Positions 17,541 through 26,206 of a stretch of 64,000 bases of DNA are shown piece after piece. The stretch covers positions 199,209 to 263,208 of the forward strand of contig JACJYW010000009.1 in NCBI GenBank assembly GCA_020635955.1, written 5' to 3'. A model generated the notes under the pieces. It ran no database searches. It saw only the letters and a program-made list of their open reading frames with translations, and was not told the origin of the DNA. Each line of letters starts with the position of its first letter. Positions within the stretch are counted from its first letter, which is position 1. The translations under genes and the position numbers were made by a program. Source of the DNA: Crocinitomicaceae bacterium (GTDB lineage Bacteria > Bacteroidota > Bacteroidia > Flavobacteriales_D > Crocinitomicaceae).

Positions 17541-18842
17541 ATGGGAAAAGTATTAATTATAACGATCATAGTTTTTACGGTAGTAATCCTTCTTTTAGTA
17601 AGCCTACTATTATTTGTAAAAGCAAAAATTTCACCTGCTGGAAAGATCAAGATCACCATTAACGGAGATCACGTTCTTGAAGTAGATGGTGGTGGAACAT
17701 TATTAAGTACACTTGGTTCAAACGGTATTTTCTTACCATCAGCATGTGGTGGTGGAGGTACTTGTATCCAATGTACTTGTCAGGTGCTTTCTGGTGGAGG
17801 AAATATCCTTCCTACTGAAGAGCCTCACTTCTCAAGAAAACAAATTGCTGACAACTGGAGATTAGGATGCCAGGTGAAAGTAAAAGAAGACATGGAGATC
17901 CATGTTGAAGAAGAAGTGATGGGAATTAAGGAATGGGAAGCTAAAGTGGTTTCTAACTTCAACGTAGCTACTTATATTAAAGAGTTCATTGTTGAGATTC
18001 CAGAAGACATGGATTATAAAGCTGGTGGATACATTCAGATCAAGATCCCACCATGTGAAGTAAAATTCGCAGATATGGATATTACTGCACATCCACAAGA
18101 TCACCCAGGTCAACCTGATAAATTTGAAAAAGACTGGGCAGAAGGTCCATTTGCTATGCGTCATTTGGTAATGAAAAATGATGAGGAAGTGGTGAGAGCC
18201 TATTCAATGGCTTCTTACCCTGCAGAAGGAAGAAAGATCATGTTGAATGTTAGGGTTGCGGCTCCACCATTTGACAGAAAAACTGGAACCTGGATGAATG
18301 TAAATCCTGGTATTGCTTCTTCTTATATCTTCAACTTAAAAGTTGGTGATCCTGCAATTATCTCAGGACCATATGGAGAATTCTTCATCAATGAATCTGA
18401 TGCTGAAATGCTTTATGTAGGTGGAGGAGCTGGAATGGCGCCTATGCGTTCTCACTTGTATGAGTTGTTTAAAACAATGAAAACAGGAAGAAAAGTATCT
18501 TACTGGTACGGTGGACGTTCAAGAGCTGAGTTATTCTATATCCACTACTTTAGAGAATTGGAAAAGGATTTCCCTAACTTCAAATTCTACATGGTATTAT
18601 CAGATGCTTTACCTGAAGACAATTGGGTAGAGAAAAAAGATATCCATGATGAAGCTGGAGACGGATTCATTGGATTCGTTCACCAGGCAGTTATTGATCA
18701 GTATTTGTCTAAACATGACTCTCCTGAAGATATCGAGTTCTATTTCTGTGGACCTCCTATGATGAACAAAGCGGTTGAGAAAATGTGTGAAGATTGGGGT
18801 GTTCCGCCAGAGAATGTTCGTTTTGACGACTTCGGTGGATAA
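17541..18842 (+). CDS. nqrF: Na+-NQR subunit F, NADH-oxidising [2Fe-2S]/FAD subunit
   Basis: 433 residues. An N-terminal TM helix (5-27), a plant-type ferredoxin domain with Cys69, Cys75, Cys78 and Cys110 as cluster ligands, an FAD domain with RAYSMASYP, and an NADH domain with YVGGGAGMAPMRS and a C-terminal FYFCGPPMMNKAV plus aromatic tail FDDFGG. It takes electrons from NADH and passes them to the membrane subunits. Last gene of the operon, followed by a terminator. Confidence 0.96.
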   Translation: MGKVLIITIIVFTVVILLLVSLLLFVKAKISPAGKIKITINGDHVLEVDGGGTLLSTLGSNGIFLPSACGGGGTCIQCTCQVLSGGGNILPTEEPHFSRKQIADNWRLGCQVKVKEDMEIHVEEEVMGIKEWEAKVVSNFNVATYIKEFIVEIPEDMDYKAGGYIQIKIPPCEVKFADMDITAHPQDHPGQPDKFEKDWAEGPFAMRHLVMKNDEEVVRAYSMASYPAEGRKIMLNVRVAAPPFDRKTGTWMNVNPGIASSYIFNLKVGDPAIISGPYGEFFINESDAEMLYVGGGAGMAPMRSHLYELFKTMKTGRKVSYWYGGRSRAELFYIHYFRELEKDFPNFKFYMVLSDALPEDNWVEKKDIHDEAGDGFIGFVHQAVIDQYLSKHDSPEDIEFYFCGPPMMNKAVEKMCEDWGVPPENVRFDDFGG

Positions 18843-18862
18843 TCATCCTAATTAAAATATAG

Positions 18863-18892
18863 AAAGCCTTCTCAAATTGAGGAGGCTTTTTT
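18863..18892 (+). terminator. Rho-independent terminator after nqrF
   Basis: AAAGCCTTCTCAA and TTGAGGAGGCTTT form a hairpin with one G-T pair and a minimal loop, followed by a T-rich run. It sits 20 bp after the nqrF stop and just before the convergent gene at 18900. Confidence 0.8.
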
Positions 18893-18899
18893 CTTTTTA

Positions 18900-19856
18900 T
18901 CAATTCAGGAATTCACCTGTTTGGGCATCTAGTCTGTAATTGCCTTTTGCCGTTCTTAGATTGTATATAAAAATGCCTTTTTGGTAGTTCAAATAACCTG
19001 ATAACACTTCTTCATCTACTTTAGCTTTCACTTTTTTACATGCTGAACTATAGGATAAAAAAGTAGTCGTTAGATCTTTTCCTTTGTATACATATTTATC
19101 CCTATTTGTTATCTCTCCGGATAGATCAATGAACAATTCTATCTCAGTATTATAGCTCAGGTTTGTGTTAATATTCATTGGTGGTCTTAATTCATATCTT
19201 AAAATATAACTATCGCCAGATTTACCTGTTGGATGAAGTGTTCTCCTGATCCATGTTTGATAGACCTTGCTCCCAAATTGTTCTTCAATGAAATTATTCG
19301 CTACTTTATTTATTCGTTTAGGAACTGTCAGGTCTTTAGTAAGATCAGTAAATACCGCCCTATTTTCAAATTTCACCGTATATCCCGGATCGATCTTTGG
19401 GCAAACACACCAATAATACTCGGGAATGGTTGGTCTTCGACAGCCGCCAATTTGCAATATGGTTGTATATATAATGACCTGTTCATTGATATCATCTTCA
19501 CGAACGGATATATTATACTCATTGGTACAACCCTGCCCGTAAAACGTCTTTATTATTAGACTTTCATTGTGAAAGTTGATCTCCTCAAAATCAGCAGATG
19601 TTTTTTCCGGATTCTTGCTATTTCCATTCTCCTTTTGAAGGATAAAAGCGATCAAATGTTTGTATTCAGATGCTGTTCGGATAACCATTTCGCCTGAACT
19701 CACCGGAAAATTGCATTGCCAGGACTCCACCTCTAGTTTTTTTTGTTCCAATTCAGGGAGATCCAATATTGGTTGATCAATATTTACATCCTGAGCAATA
19801 GAATTCAATGTCCAAATAGACAAAAAGAGGGTAATATAGTTTCGTATGCCGATCAT
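18900..19856 (-). CDS. exported protein of unknown function
   Basis: 318 residues from the ATG of MIGIRNYITLFLSIWTLNSIAQ, a cleavable signal peptide. A TTG 15 bp upstream lies 3 bp after a GGAGG and could be an alternative start. The mature part has several Cys (WQCNFP, GQGCTNEY, IGGCRRP, WCVCPK), suggesting disulfides. No family recognised. It follows acs on the same strand after 22 bp. Confidence 0.6.
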   Translation of the reverse strand: MIGIRNYITLFLSIWTLNSIAQDVNIDQPILDLPELEQKKLEVESWQCNFPVSSGEMVIRTASEYKHLIAFILQKENGNSKNPEKTSADFEEINFHNESLIIKTFYGQGCTNEYNISVREDDINEQVIIYTTILQIGGCRRPTIPEYYWCVCPKIDPGYTVKFENRAVFTDLTKDLTVPKRINKVANNFIEEQFGSKVYQTWIRRTLHPTGKSGDSYILRYELRPPMNINTNLSYNTEIELFIDLSGEITNRDKYVYKGKDLTTTFLSYSSACKKVKAKVDEEVLSGYLNYQKGIFIYNLRTAKGNYRLDAQTGEFLN

Positions 19857-19878
19857 TGATCTTACATACAACTACCTC

Positions 19879-21786
19879 CTATAAACGTTCATTCTTAATT
19901 TGTTCAACCACTTCAGGATTCAATAAAGTAGAGATATCACCCATACTATCCATTTCATTGCAGGCAATCTTTCTAAGGATCCTTCTCATGATCTTACCGG
20001 AACGGGTTTTAGGTAATCCAACAGTGAACTGGATCTTATCCAACTTAGCAATTGGCCCAATTTGTTCTGTTATCAATTGATTGATCTCTTTTCTCAAATT
20101 ATCATGATTCCTGGTTTCTCCAGATTCTTTTAAAGTGATAAACCCATATAAGGCGTTCCCCTTAATGTCATGCGGAAATCCAACAATAGCTGATTCGGCT
20201 ACGGCATTGTGCTCATTGATCGCATCTTCAATTGGAGCTGTTCCCAGATTGTGACCTGAAACTATGATCACATCATCCACCCTACCCGTAATTCGATAAT
20301 AACCGGTTGCATCTCTTCTGGCACCATCCCCTGTAAAGTAATGGTTCTTATAAGCTGAGAAATAAGTCTCTTTATAACGATCATGATTACCCCAAATAGT
20401 TCTGGCAATTGATGGCCATGGAAATTTGATACATAACCTTCCTTCTGCCAAATTACCTTTGATCTCTTGTCCATTCTCGTCCATCAATACAGGCTGAACT
20501 CCCGGTAGCGGCAAAGTGGCAAAAGTTGGGATGGTTGGTGTCACATAAGGGATCGGCGAGATCAACATCCCTCCTGTCTCCGTTTGCCACCAGGTATCCA
20601 CAATTGGACACTTTTTCTTACCTACATTGTCATCATACCAGTGCCAGGCCTCTTCATTGATGGGCTCGCCCACTGATCCAATCACTTTCAAACTTGATAG
20701 GTCGTATTTCTCTACATATGAGATATCCTCTTTCGCTAATGCTCTAATAGCTGTTGGGGCGGTATAAAACTGCGTCACTTTATGTTTCTGGATAACCTCC
20801 CAGAATCGCCCGTGATCAGGATAACTTGGAACGCCTTCAAACAAGATCGTTGTTGCCCCATTGGCCAACGGACCGTAGACAATGTAACTATGCCCCGTGA
20901 TCCATCCTATATCTGCTGTACACCAGTATACATCACCTTCTCTGTATTGGAATACATTTTTAAAGGTATAGGCAGTATATACCATATATCCTGCGGTAGT
21001 GTGTACCATTCCTTTTGGCATCCCGGTTGACCCAGACGTGTACAATATGAATAAAGGATCTTCCGCATCCATGATCTCTGGTTCACATTCACCTGAAGCA
21101 GCTTCCATCAATGGTTTCAACCATTTATCTCTACCATCCATCATTTGGATATCACTATTGATACGTTTTGCAACCAAAACACTTTTTACACTTTCGCAAG
21201 ATTTAAGGGCTTCGTCTACTATTCCTTTAAGATCAATTGATTTTGAACCACGATAAGATCCATCTGATGTGATGACCATTTTACAATCCGAATCCTGTAT
21301 CCTAGTCGCCAAAGCAGTTGATGAAAATCCGGCAAATACTACAGAATGTATTGCGCCAATTCTTGCACAAGCCAATACCGCATAAGCCAATTCAGGTATC
21401 ATGGGTAAATAGATACAAACCCTGTCTCCTTTTTGAATACCATGATCCTTCAAAACGTTAGCCATTTTGTTGACCTGATCTGCTAATCTTTTATAAGTGA
21501 TATGCTGAGCAGGTTCATTGGGGTCGTTTGGTTCAAATAGAATAGCAGTTTTATCACCTTTCGTTCGTAAATGACGGTCAATACAATTTTCTGTAATATT
21601 CAATTTGGCATTTTCAAACCATTTGATCTCAGGTTTTGTAAAATCCCAATTCAAGACATTATCCCAACGTTTTCTCCAAACGAAATGTTCTTCTGCTATC
21701 TCTTCCCAAAATTCTTCTGGTTCACGGATTGATTTTCTATATACTTTGAAGTATTCTTCCAGATTTTTTATGTGATAATTACTCAT
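19879..21786 (-). CDS. acs: acetyl-CoA synthetase
   Basis: Activates acetate to acetyl-CoA via acetyl-AMP. 635 residues, normal length. Motifs: ILYTSGSTGMPKGMVHT (P-loop-like A3), VDTWWQTETGG (A5), and KTRSGKIMRR near the C-terminus with the regulatory acetylatable Lys. The ATG start gives MSNYHIKNLEEYFKVY, and HFVWRKRWDNVLNWDF matches the family N-terminus. Divergent from the T9SS cargo gene. Confidence 0.96.
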   Translation of the reverse strand: MSNYHIKNLEEYFKVYRKSIREPEEFWEEIAEEHFVWRKRWDNVLNWDFTKPEIKWFENAKLNITENCIDRHLRTKGDKTAILFEPNDPNEPAQHITYKRLADQVNKMANVLKDHGIQKGDRVCIYLPMIPELAYAVLACARIGAIHSVVFAGFSSTALATRIQDSDCKMVITSDGSYRGSKSIDLKGIVDEALKSCESVKSVLVAKRINSDIQMMDGRDKWLKPLMEAASGECEPEIMDAEDPLFILYTSGSTGMPKGMVHTTAGYMVYTAYTFKNVFQYREGDVYWCTADIGWITGHSYIVYGPLANGATTILFEGVPSYPDHGRFWEVIQKHKVTQFYTAPTAIRALAKEDISYVEKYDLSSLKVIGSVGEPINEEAWHWYDDNVGKKKCPIVDTWWQTETGGMLISPIPYVTPTIPTFATLPLPGVQPVLMDENGQEIKGNLAEGRLCIKFPWPSIARTIWGNHDRYKETYFSAYKNHYFTGDGARRDATGYYRITGRVDDVIIVSGHNLGTAPIEDAINEHNAVAESAIVGFPHDIKGNALYGFITLKESGETRNHDNLRKEINQLITEQIGPIAKLDKIQFTVGLPKTRSGKIMRRILRKIACNEMDSMGDISTLLNPEVVEQIKNERL

Positions 21787-21834
21787 GTGATCAGCGGTAT
21801 TATTTCGAACGTATTAAGTTAGTGATTTTATTTG

Positions 21835-21865
21835 TTGCAACATTTAATTTTCAAACTACATTTTG
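21835..21865 (+). promoter_or_regulatory. candidate promoter for the T9SS cargo gene
   Basis: TTG (21835-21837), a 19 bp spacer, then TACATTTTG (21857-21865), a -7 box with one extra T relative to TAnnTTTG. Leaves a leader of about 65 nt before the ATG at 21934. Confidence 0.3.
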
Positions 21866-21933
21866 CCTAAAAACCAACTAAACAGCTAACCTTATAGCCT
21901 GTCCTATCGTATATACTGGCAAAACAAGTTAAC

Positions 21934-22956
21934 ATGAAAAATCTTTTACTTTTAATTTCCCTAATAGGAACTTATACTTTTGGTCAAACAACTATGACTT
22001 CTGTTCAGGACGGAAATTTCTTCGGAATTGGTACCTGGGATTGCGGAATATGTGTGCCTCAGGATGGTGACACAGTATTTATTAACCACACCATTACAAT
22101 GAATACGGGCATTCCTTACACCGCAGGAAGTATAACTATAAACACTACCGGGACATTGACAGATGGAGGTGTTGATAAGGATATCTATATCAATGGTGGT
22201 CAATTGATTAATTGGGGAACATTAGAATGTGATGGCTTCATGTTAGATTCCGGTTTCTTCAAAAACATTGGTACCATGACACTCGATAGTTTATGGATAC
22301 AAGATTCAACTCGAAATACAGGAACGATCATTGTGTATGATTTTCTTAATGATCAAGATGGTAAATTCTACAATGAAGGTGAGATCACTGTTACAAACAA
22401 CTTCAATAATCAGGAGCTTTTTGAAAATTATTTATGGGGAACAATGTCGGTAGGTAATGATGCCTCTAACTGTAATATTCAGTCTTCAATGGCTGAATTT
22501 AAGAACAACGGTATATTATGTGTAGCCGGGGATTTCACAAACTGTAATGGCGACACTCTTGGTGGCATCAATGGTACTATTTACATTGCAGGATCAAGTA
22601 GCAACCTGGGACATGTAGAAGGCTTAATGACCATTAATACGCCAACTTCAGGGTTTTCACTAAATACCGGAACTATAGGTACAGGCATTTCATTCGGTAA
22701 TGCGACCTGTATTCTTGCGGTTGAAGAATCTGCAATTGAACCTCTTTTCATTTACCCTAACCCTGCTCAGAACATCCTGAATTTATCTTCAAAAAATGTA
22801 AATTACACTATCGTTGATTTCTCAGGAAGAACTGTTCTTTCAGGTAACACTGTTAATGGTCAAATTGAGATCGAATCACTAAATCCGGGTACTTATCTGA
22901 TCTTGATCAACGGATCTGAATTGGAAACGATTAAACAAACATTCGTCAAGTTATAA
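21934..22956 (+). CDS. secreted protein with type IX C-terminal sorting domain
   Basis: 340 residues. Signal peptide MKNLLLLISLIGTYTFGQ. The N-terminal beta-helix-like region starts with a G8-like pattern (GIGTWDCGICVPQDGDTV) followed by short Thr/Gly/Asn-rich beta rungs. The C-terminal 75 residues are a T9SS type A sorting domain: FIYPNPAQNILNL, then IVDFSGRTVLSG, LNPGTYLILI and the closing KQTFVKL. Expected to cross the outer membrane by T9SS and be attached or released. Followed by a terminator. Confidence 0.82.
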   Translation: MKNLLLLISLIGTYTFGQTTMTSVQDGNFFGIGTWDCGICVPQDGDTVFINHTITMNTGIPYTAGSITINTTGTLTDGGVDKDIYINGGQLINWGTLECDGFMLDSGFFKNIGTMTLDSLWIQDSTRNTGTIIVYDFLNDQDGKFYNEGEITVTNNFNNQELFENYLWGTMSVGNDASNCNIQSSMAEFKNNGILCVAGDFTNCNGDTLGGINGTIYIAGSSSNLGHVEGLMTINTPTSGFSLNTGTIGTGISFGNATCILAVEESAIEPLFIYPNPAQNILNLSSKNVNYTIVDFSGRTVLSGNTVNGQIEIESLNPGTYLILINGSELETIKQTFVKL

Positions 22957-22980
22957 GTAACTTAACATACATTGAAGTGA

Positions 22981-23013
22981 TCTGCAGCCTTGGTTGGTTG
23001 CAGATTTCTTTTT
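22981..23013 (+). terminator. Rho-independent terminator
   Basis: TCTGCAGCC (22981-22989) and GGTTGCAGA (22996-23004) form a stem with one G-T pair and a 6-nt loop, followed by a T-rich tract. 24 bp after the T9SS cargo gene stop. Confidence 0.75.
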
Positions 23014-23024
23014 AATTTTTCAGA

Positions 23025-23477
23025 ATGAAATATTCGCACGCCATTATTATTGAACTTCCAAGAGAAGAAGTGATCAAATTATTCGATAACGAAGAAAACA
23101 TGTTCAAGTGGATGAGAGGACTTGAGAGTGTTGAACATTTATCAGGAGATAAAGGAATGGAAGGGGCTAAAATGGAATTACGATTCAACAATGGTAAACG
23201 AACCATGGGAATGGTAGAGACCATTATCAAAAGAAATCTTCCTGATCACATTAGTTTTTTATATGAGGCTAAGGGTGTTCAGAATTGGAATGACAACCAT
23301 TTTGAAGCGATAGAAGAAAATCAAACAAAATGGACCCAAAATAATGTTTTCAAATTCAAAGGGATGGTTTGGTTCTTTGCATTATTGATGCCGGGAATGT
23401 TTAAGAAACAATCACTCAGATACATGTTTGATTTCAAAAAGTTCGCTGAAGCCGAGGCCGCTCAAACAGCCGGTTAA
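23025..23477 (+). CDS. SRPBCC-family (START/Bet v1-like) protein
   Basis: 150 residues with the polyketide-cyclase-like pattern: KYSHAIIIELPREEVIKLFDNEENMFKWMRGL, then alternating strands and the final amphipathic helix (FKKQSLRYMFDFKKFAEAEA). Such proteins bind hydrophobic ligands; none can be named here. Cytosolic. The next gene follows after 6 bp. Confidence 0.7.
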   Translation: MKYSHAIIIELPREEVIKLFDNEENMFKWMRGLESVEHLSGDKGMEGAKMELRFNNGKRTMGMVETIIKRNLPDHISFLYEAKGVQNWNDNHFEAIEENQTKWTQNNVFKFKGMVWFFALLMPGMFKKQSLRYMFDFKKFAEAEAAQTAG

Positions 23478-23483
23478 TCTACA

Positions 23484-24074
23484 ATGCTTGAAACGCTAGA
23501 GAAACTTGATCAGGAGTTGTTTTTATGGCTAAACGCTCCTCATTCAGAATTCCTGGACGCGCTGATGTGGTACGTTAGTGCAAAATGGATCTGGATTCCC
23601 CTTTATTTATTATTCCTTTGGTATGCTTTTAAAAAAGGTGGATGGAAATTTGCGATCTATGTGTTGCTAGGTGCAGTTGCTAGTGTTGCATTGGCAGATC
23701 TGATCTCGGTTAACGCTTTTAAAGAAGTATTTCAACGTTACAGACCAACTCATAATACTGAAATTGGAGAAATGGTTAAGACCGTAGTGCGTCCAAACGG
23801 AGAGATCTATAAGGGTGGTTTATATGGATTTGTATCATCTCATGCGGCTAATATGAGTGCTATTACCACATTTTTGTTGTTCTCCTTCTTACAATTTTCA
23901 AAAAAATGGTGGTGGCTGGTCTTTTGGCCACTTTTGATCATGTATAGCAGAATTTATCTGGGCGTACATTATCCATCTGATGTTTTTGTGGGTGCTATGG
24001 TTGGAATTTCAGTAGGGATCTTAGTGTCATTAAGCTCAAAAAAACTTAAACAAAAATTCTCCGTATCCACTTAG
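23484..24074 (+). CDS. PAP2-family lipid phosphatase
   Basis: 196 residues, five or six TM helices. Phosphatase motifs: KEVFQRYRP (K-x6-R-P), YGFVSSHAANMSA (the S-x-H motif with Ser in place of Gly) and SRIYLGVHYPSD (S-R-x5-H-x3-D). The family dephosphorylates lipid phosphates at the membrane, for example undecaprenyl diphosphate or lipid A. The exact substrate is open. The crcB ATG follows 1 bp after the stop. Confidence 0.83.
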   Translation: MLETLEKLDQELFLWLNAPHSEFLDALMWYVSAKWIWIPLYLLFLWYAFKKGGWKFAIYVLLGAVASVALADLISVNAFKEVFQRYRPTHNTEIGEMVKTVVRPNGEIYKGGLYGFVSSHAANMSAITTFLLFSFLQFSKKWWWLVFWPLLIMYSRIYLGVHYPSDVFVGAMVGISVGILVSLSSKKLKQKFSVST

Positions 24075-24075
24075 C

Positions 24076-24444
24076 ATGAATATCTCAAGTATCATAGGTT
24101 TGGTCTTTTTAGGTGGAGGATTAGGTAGTCTTGCCCGATTTGGAGTAGGATCCGTAGCACTAAAGCTTTATAAAACGGACTTTCCAGTTGGTACCTTGCT
24201 TGCCAATTTCTTGGCTTGTCTTATCCTGGGATTCACGATCTATTTCATGAAAGACAAGCTGTTGCAATCAGAATGGATCAAATATTTCGTATTAATAGGA
24301 TTTTGTGGAGGCTTCTCCACCTTCTCAACTTTCAGTTTAGAAACCCTGAAATTATTCAATGAGCAGCTATTCCTTTATGGAATACTGAACATTTTGATCA
24401 GTCTTGCGCTTGGTATCGGAATATTGGTAGTTCTGACTAAGTAA
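24076..24444 (+). CDS. crcB: fluoride efflux channel CrcB/Fluc
   Basis: 122 residues, four TM helices, normal for the family, which functions as a dual-topology dimer exporting fluoride. Motifs: GGGLGSLARFG at the N-terminus and GFCGGFSTFSTFSLE, the Phe-box and Na+-site region. Its stop abuts the convergent rho stop with no gap. No fluoride riboswitch is seen, and the gene appears to be transcribed from upstream. Confidence 0.9.
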   Translation: MNISSIIGLVFLGGGLGSLARFGVGSVALKLYKTDFPVGTLLANFLACLILGFTIYFMKDKLLQSEWIKYFVLIGFCGGFSTFSTFSLETLKLFNEQLFLYGILNILISLALGIGILVVLTK

Positions 24445-25968
24445 CTACCCGTTCATTGAGATCAGGAATTCCTCATTAGAGATAGTTTGTTCCATTCTCT
24501 CTTTAATGAATTCCATAGCTTCAACCGGATTCATATCGGCCAAATACTTTCTCAAGATCCAAATTCGGGTCAGGATCTCAGCAGGCATCAACAAATCTTC
24601 ACGTCTAGTTCCAGAAGCTAAAATATCAATAGCAGGATAAATTCTTCTATTAGCAATCTTACGATCTAATTGAAGTTCCATGTTACCAGTACCTTTGAAT
24701 TCCTCAAAGATCACCTCATCCATTTTAGATCCGGTTTCAGTTAAAGCAGTTGCGAGTATTGTTAATGATCCACCGTTCTCAATTTTACGGGCAGCTCCGA
24801 AGAACCTTTTTGGTTTGTGCAATGCATTTGCATCCACCCCTCCAGACAATACTTTACCTGAAGCTGGCTGCACCGTATTATAAGCTCTAGCCAAACGTGT
24901 GATAGAGTCTAATAGGATCACTACATCATGACCGCATTCAACCATTCGTTTAGATTTCTCCAGAACGATATTTGCCAGTTTTACGTGCTTTTCAGCAGGT
25001 TCATCAAAGGTTGAAGCAACAACTTCTGCGTTTACTGATCTAGCCATATCCGTTACCTCTTCAGGACGCTCATCAATCAACAACACGATCAAATAAACCT
25101 CAGGGTGATTTGCTGCAATCGCATTAGCAACATCCTTTAATAAAACAGTTTTACCCGTTTTAGGTTGTGCTACGATCATCCCTCTTTGTCCCTTTCCTAT
25201 TGGAGCAAAAAGATCCATAACTCTGGTTGACATTGTTTCTTTATCATGACCAGTTAACTTGAACTTTTCTTGTGCAAATAATGGAGTTAAATATTCGAAA
25301 GGAACCCTGTCACGAACGTAACTTGGCTCTCTGCCGTTTACACTTTCTACTGTAATCAAAGGGAAATATTTCTCACCTTCTTTTGGTGGTCTGATTGCAC
25401 CTCTTACCGTATCCCCTTTCTTCAAACCATATAATTTGATCTGAGATTGTGATACATATATATCATCCGGAGATGGTAAATAATTATAATCTGATGAACG
25501 CAAGAATCCGTAACCGTCCTGCATCATATCTAAACATCCTTCTGAGATGATCAATCCATCAAAATTGAAACCGTAAAAATCCTCTTGTGGATTCCTTTTT
25601 TGATGTTGCGGTCTTTTTTGACCACCTTGTCTTTTACCATGATCAGGTCTGTTCTCTCTTTCTTCATTCTCTTCTGTTGCAACTGGATTCTCCTCTTCTT
25701 CTGAATTGATCACAGGTTCAAATTCCTCTTCAGGAGCATCTTCTACCTCAGTAAACAGATCACCTTCTGATTTTTCAGCTTGAGGTTTTCTGTGCTTTTT
25801 TTGAGGTCGCTCTGTTTTCTTGGGCTCACTGGCTGCAACATTATCACCTGAAATGATGCTGATCAATTCTTCCTTCTTCATTCCTTCAGCACCTTCAATG
25901 CCTAATTGTTTAGCAATTTCTCTAAGCTCCCCTACCTTTTTAGAGGTTAAATCTGGATTATTATTCAT
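24445..25968 (-). CDS. rho: transcription termination factor Rho with charged N-terminal insert
   Basis: 507 residues against 419 in E. coli. A Rho N-terminal SAP-like helix pair (about 8-45) is followed by a long Glu/Lys/Arg/Gln-rich disordered insert (about 48-135), then the cold-shock RNA-binding domain (GFLRSSDYNYLPSPDDIYVS) and the RecA-like ATPase domain: Walker A QPKTGKTVLL, Walker B VVILLDSITRL, then GGSLTILATALTETGSKMDEVIFEEFKGTGN. Charged inserts in this place are known for several phyla. Confidence 0.95.
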   Translation of the reverse strand: MNNNPDLTSKKVGELREIAKQLGIEGAEGMKKEELISIISGDNVAASEPKKTERPQKKHRKPQAEKSEGDLFTEVEDAPEEEFEPVINSEEEENPVATEENEERENRPDHGKRQGGQKRPQHQKRNPQEDFYGFNFDGLIISEGCLDMMQDGYGFLRSSDYNYLPSPDDIYVSQSQIKLYGLKKGDTVRGAIRPPKEGEKYFPLITVESVNGREPSYVRDRVPFEYLTPLFAQEKFKLTGHDKETMSTRVMDLFAPIGKGQRGMIVAQPKTGKTVLLKDVANAIAANHPEVYLIVLLIDERPEEVTDMARSVNAEVVASTFDEPAEKHVKLANIVLEKSKRMVECGHDVVILLDSITRLARAYNTVQPASGKVLSGGVDANALHKPKRFFGAARKIENGGSLTILATALTETGSKMDEVIFEEFKGTGNMELQLDRKIANRRIYPAIDILASGTRREDLLMPAEILTRIWILRKYLADMNPVEAMEFIKERMEQTISNEEFLISMNG

Positions 25969-26172
25969 AAAATGATTTGATATTCAATCGATTTTTTTCT
26001 GGAAATAAATTCTGGTAAAACTTGGCCTCCGAAAGGTTGCCGTTAGAACTTGTATGCAATAATACGAATTAAATTTATACTCAAATATGAGCTAATCTTT
26101 TTTTTTCAACAGTTTTAGCAATTTGTTAATAGCAGGTTGATCCTGTATTTATTCCTCTCAACCAATTTCCAC

Positions 26173-26180
26173 TATATTTG
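26173..26180 (+). promoter_or_regulatory. candidate -7 promoter box for the phosphohexomutase gene (TATATTTG)
   Basis: Exact TAnnTTTG match 26 bp before the GTG start at 26207, within the 238 bp interval between divergent rho and this gene. No -33 TTG at 17-19 bp. The rest of the interval (25969-26172) is AT-rich with no ORF and no clear repeat. Confidence 0.35.
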
Positions 26181-26206
26181 TTTGCATAACCATTATAATT
26201 CAAAAG

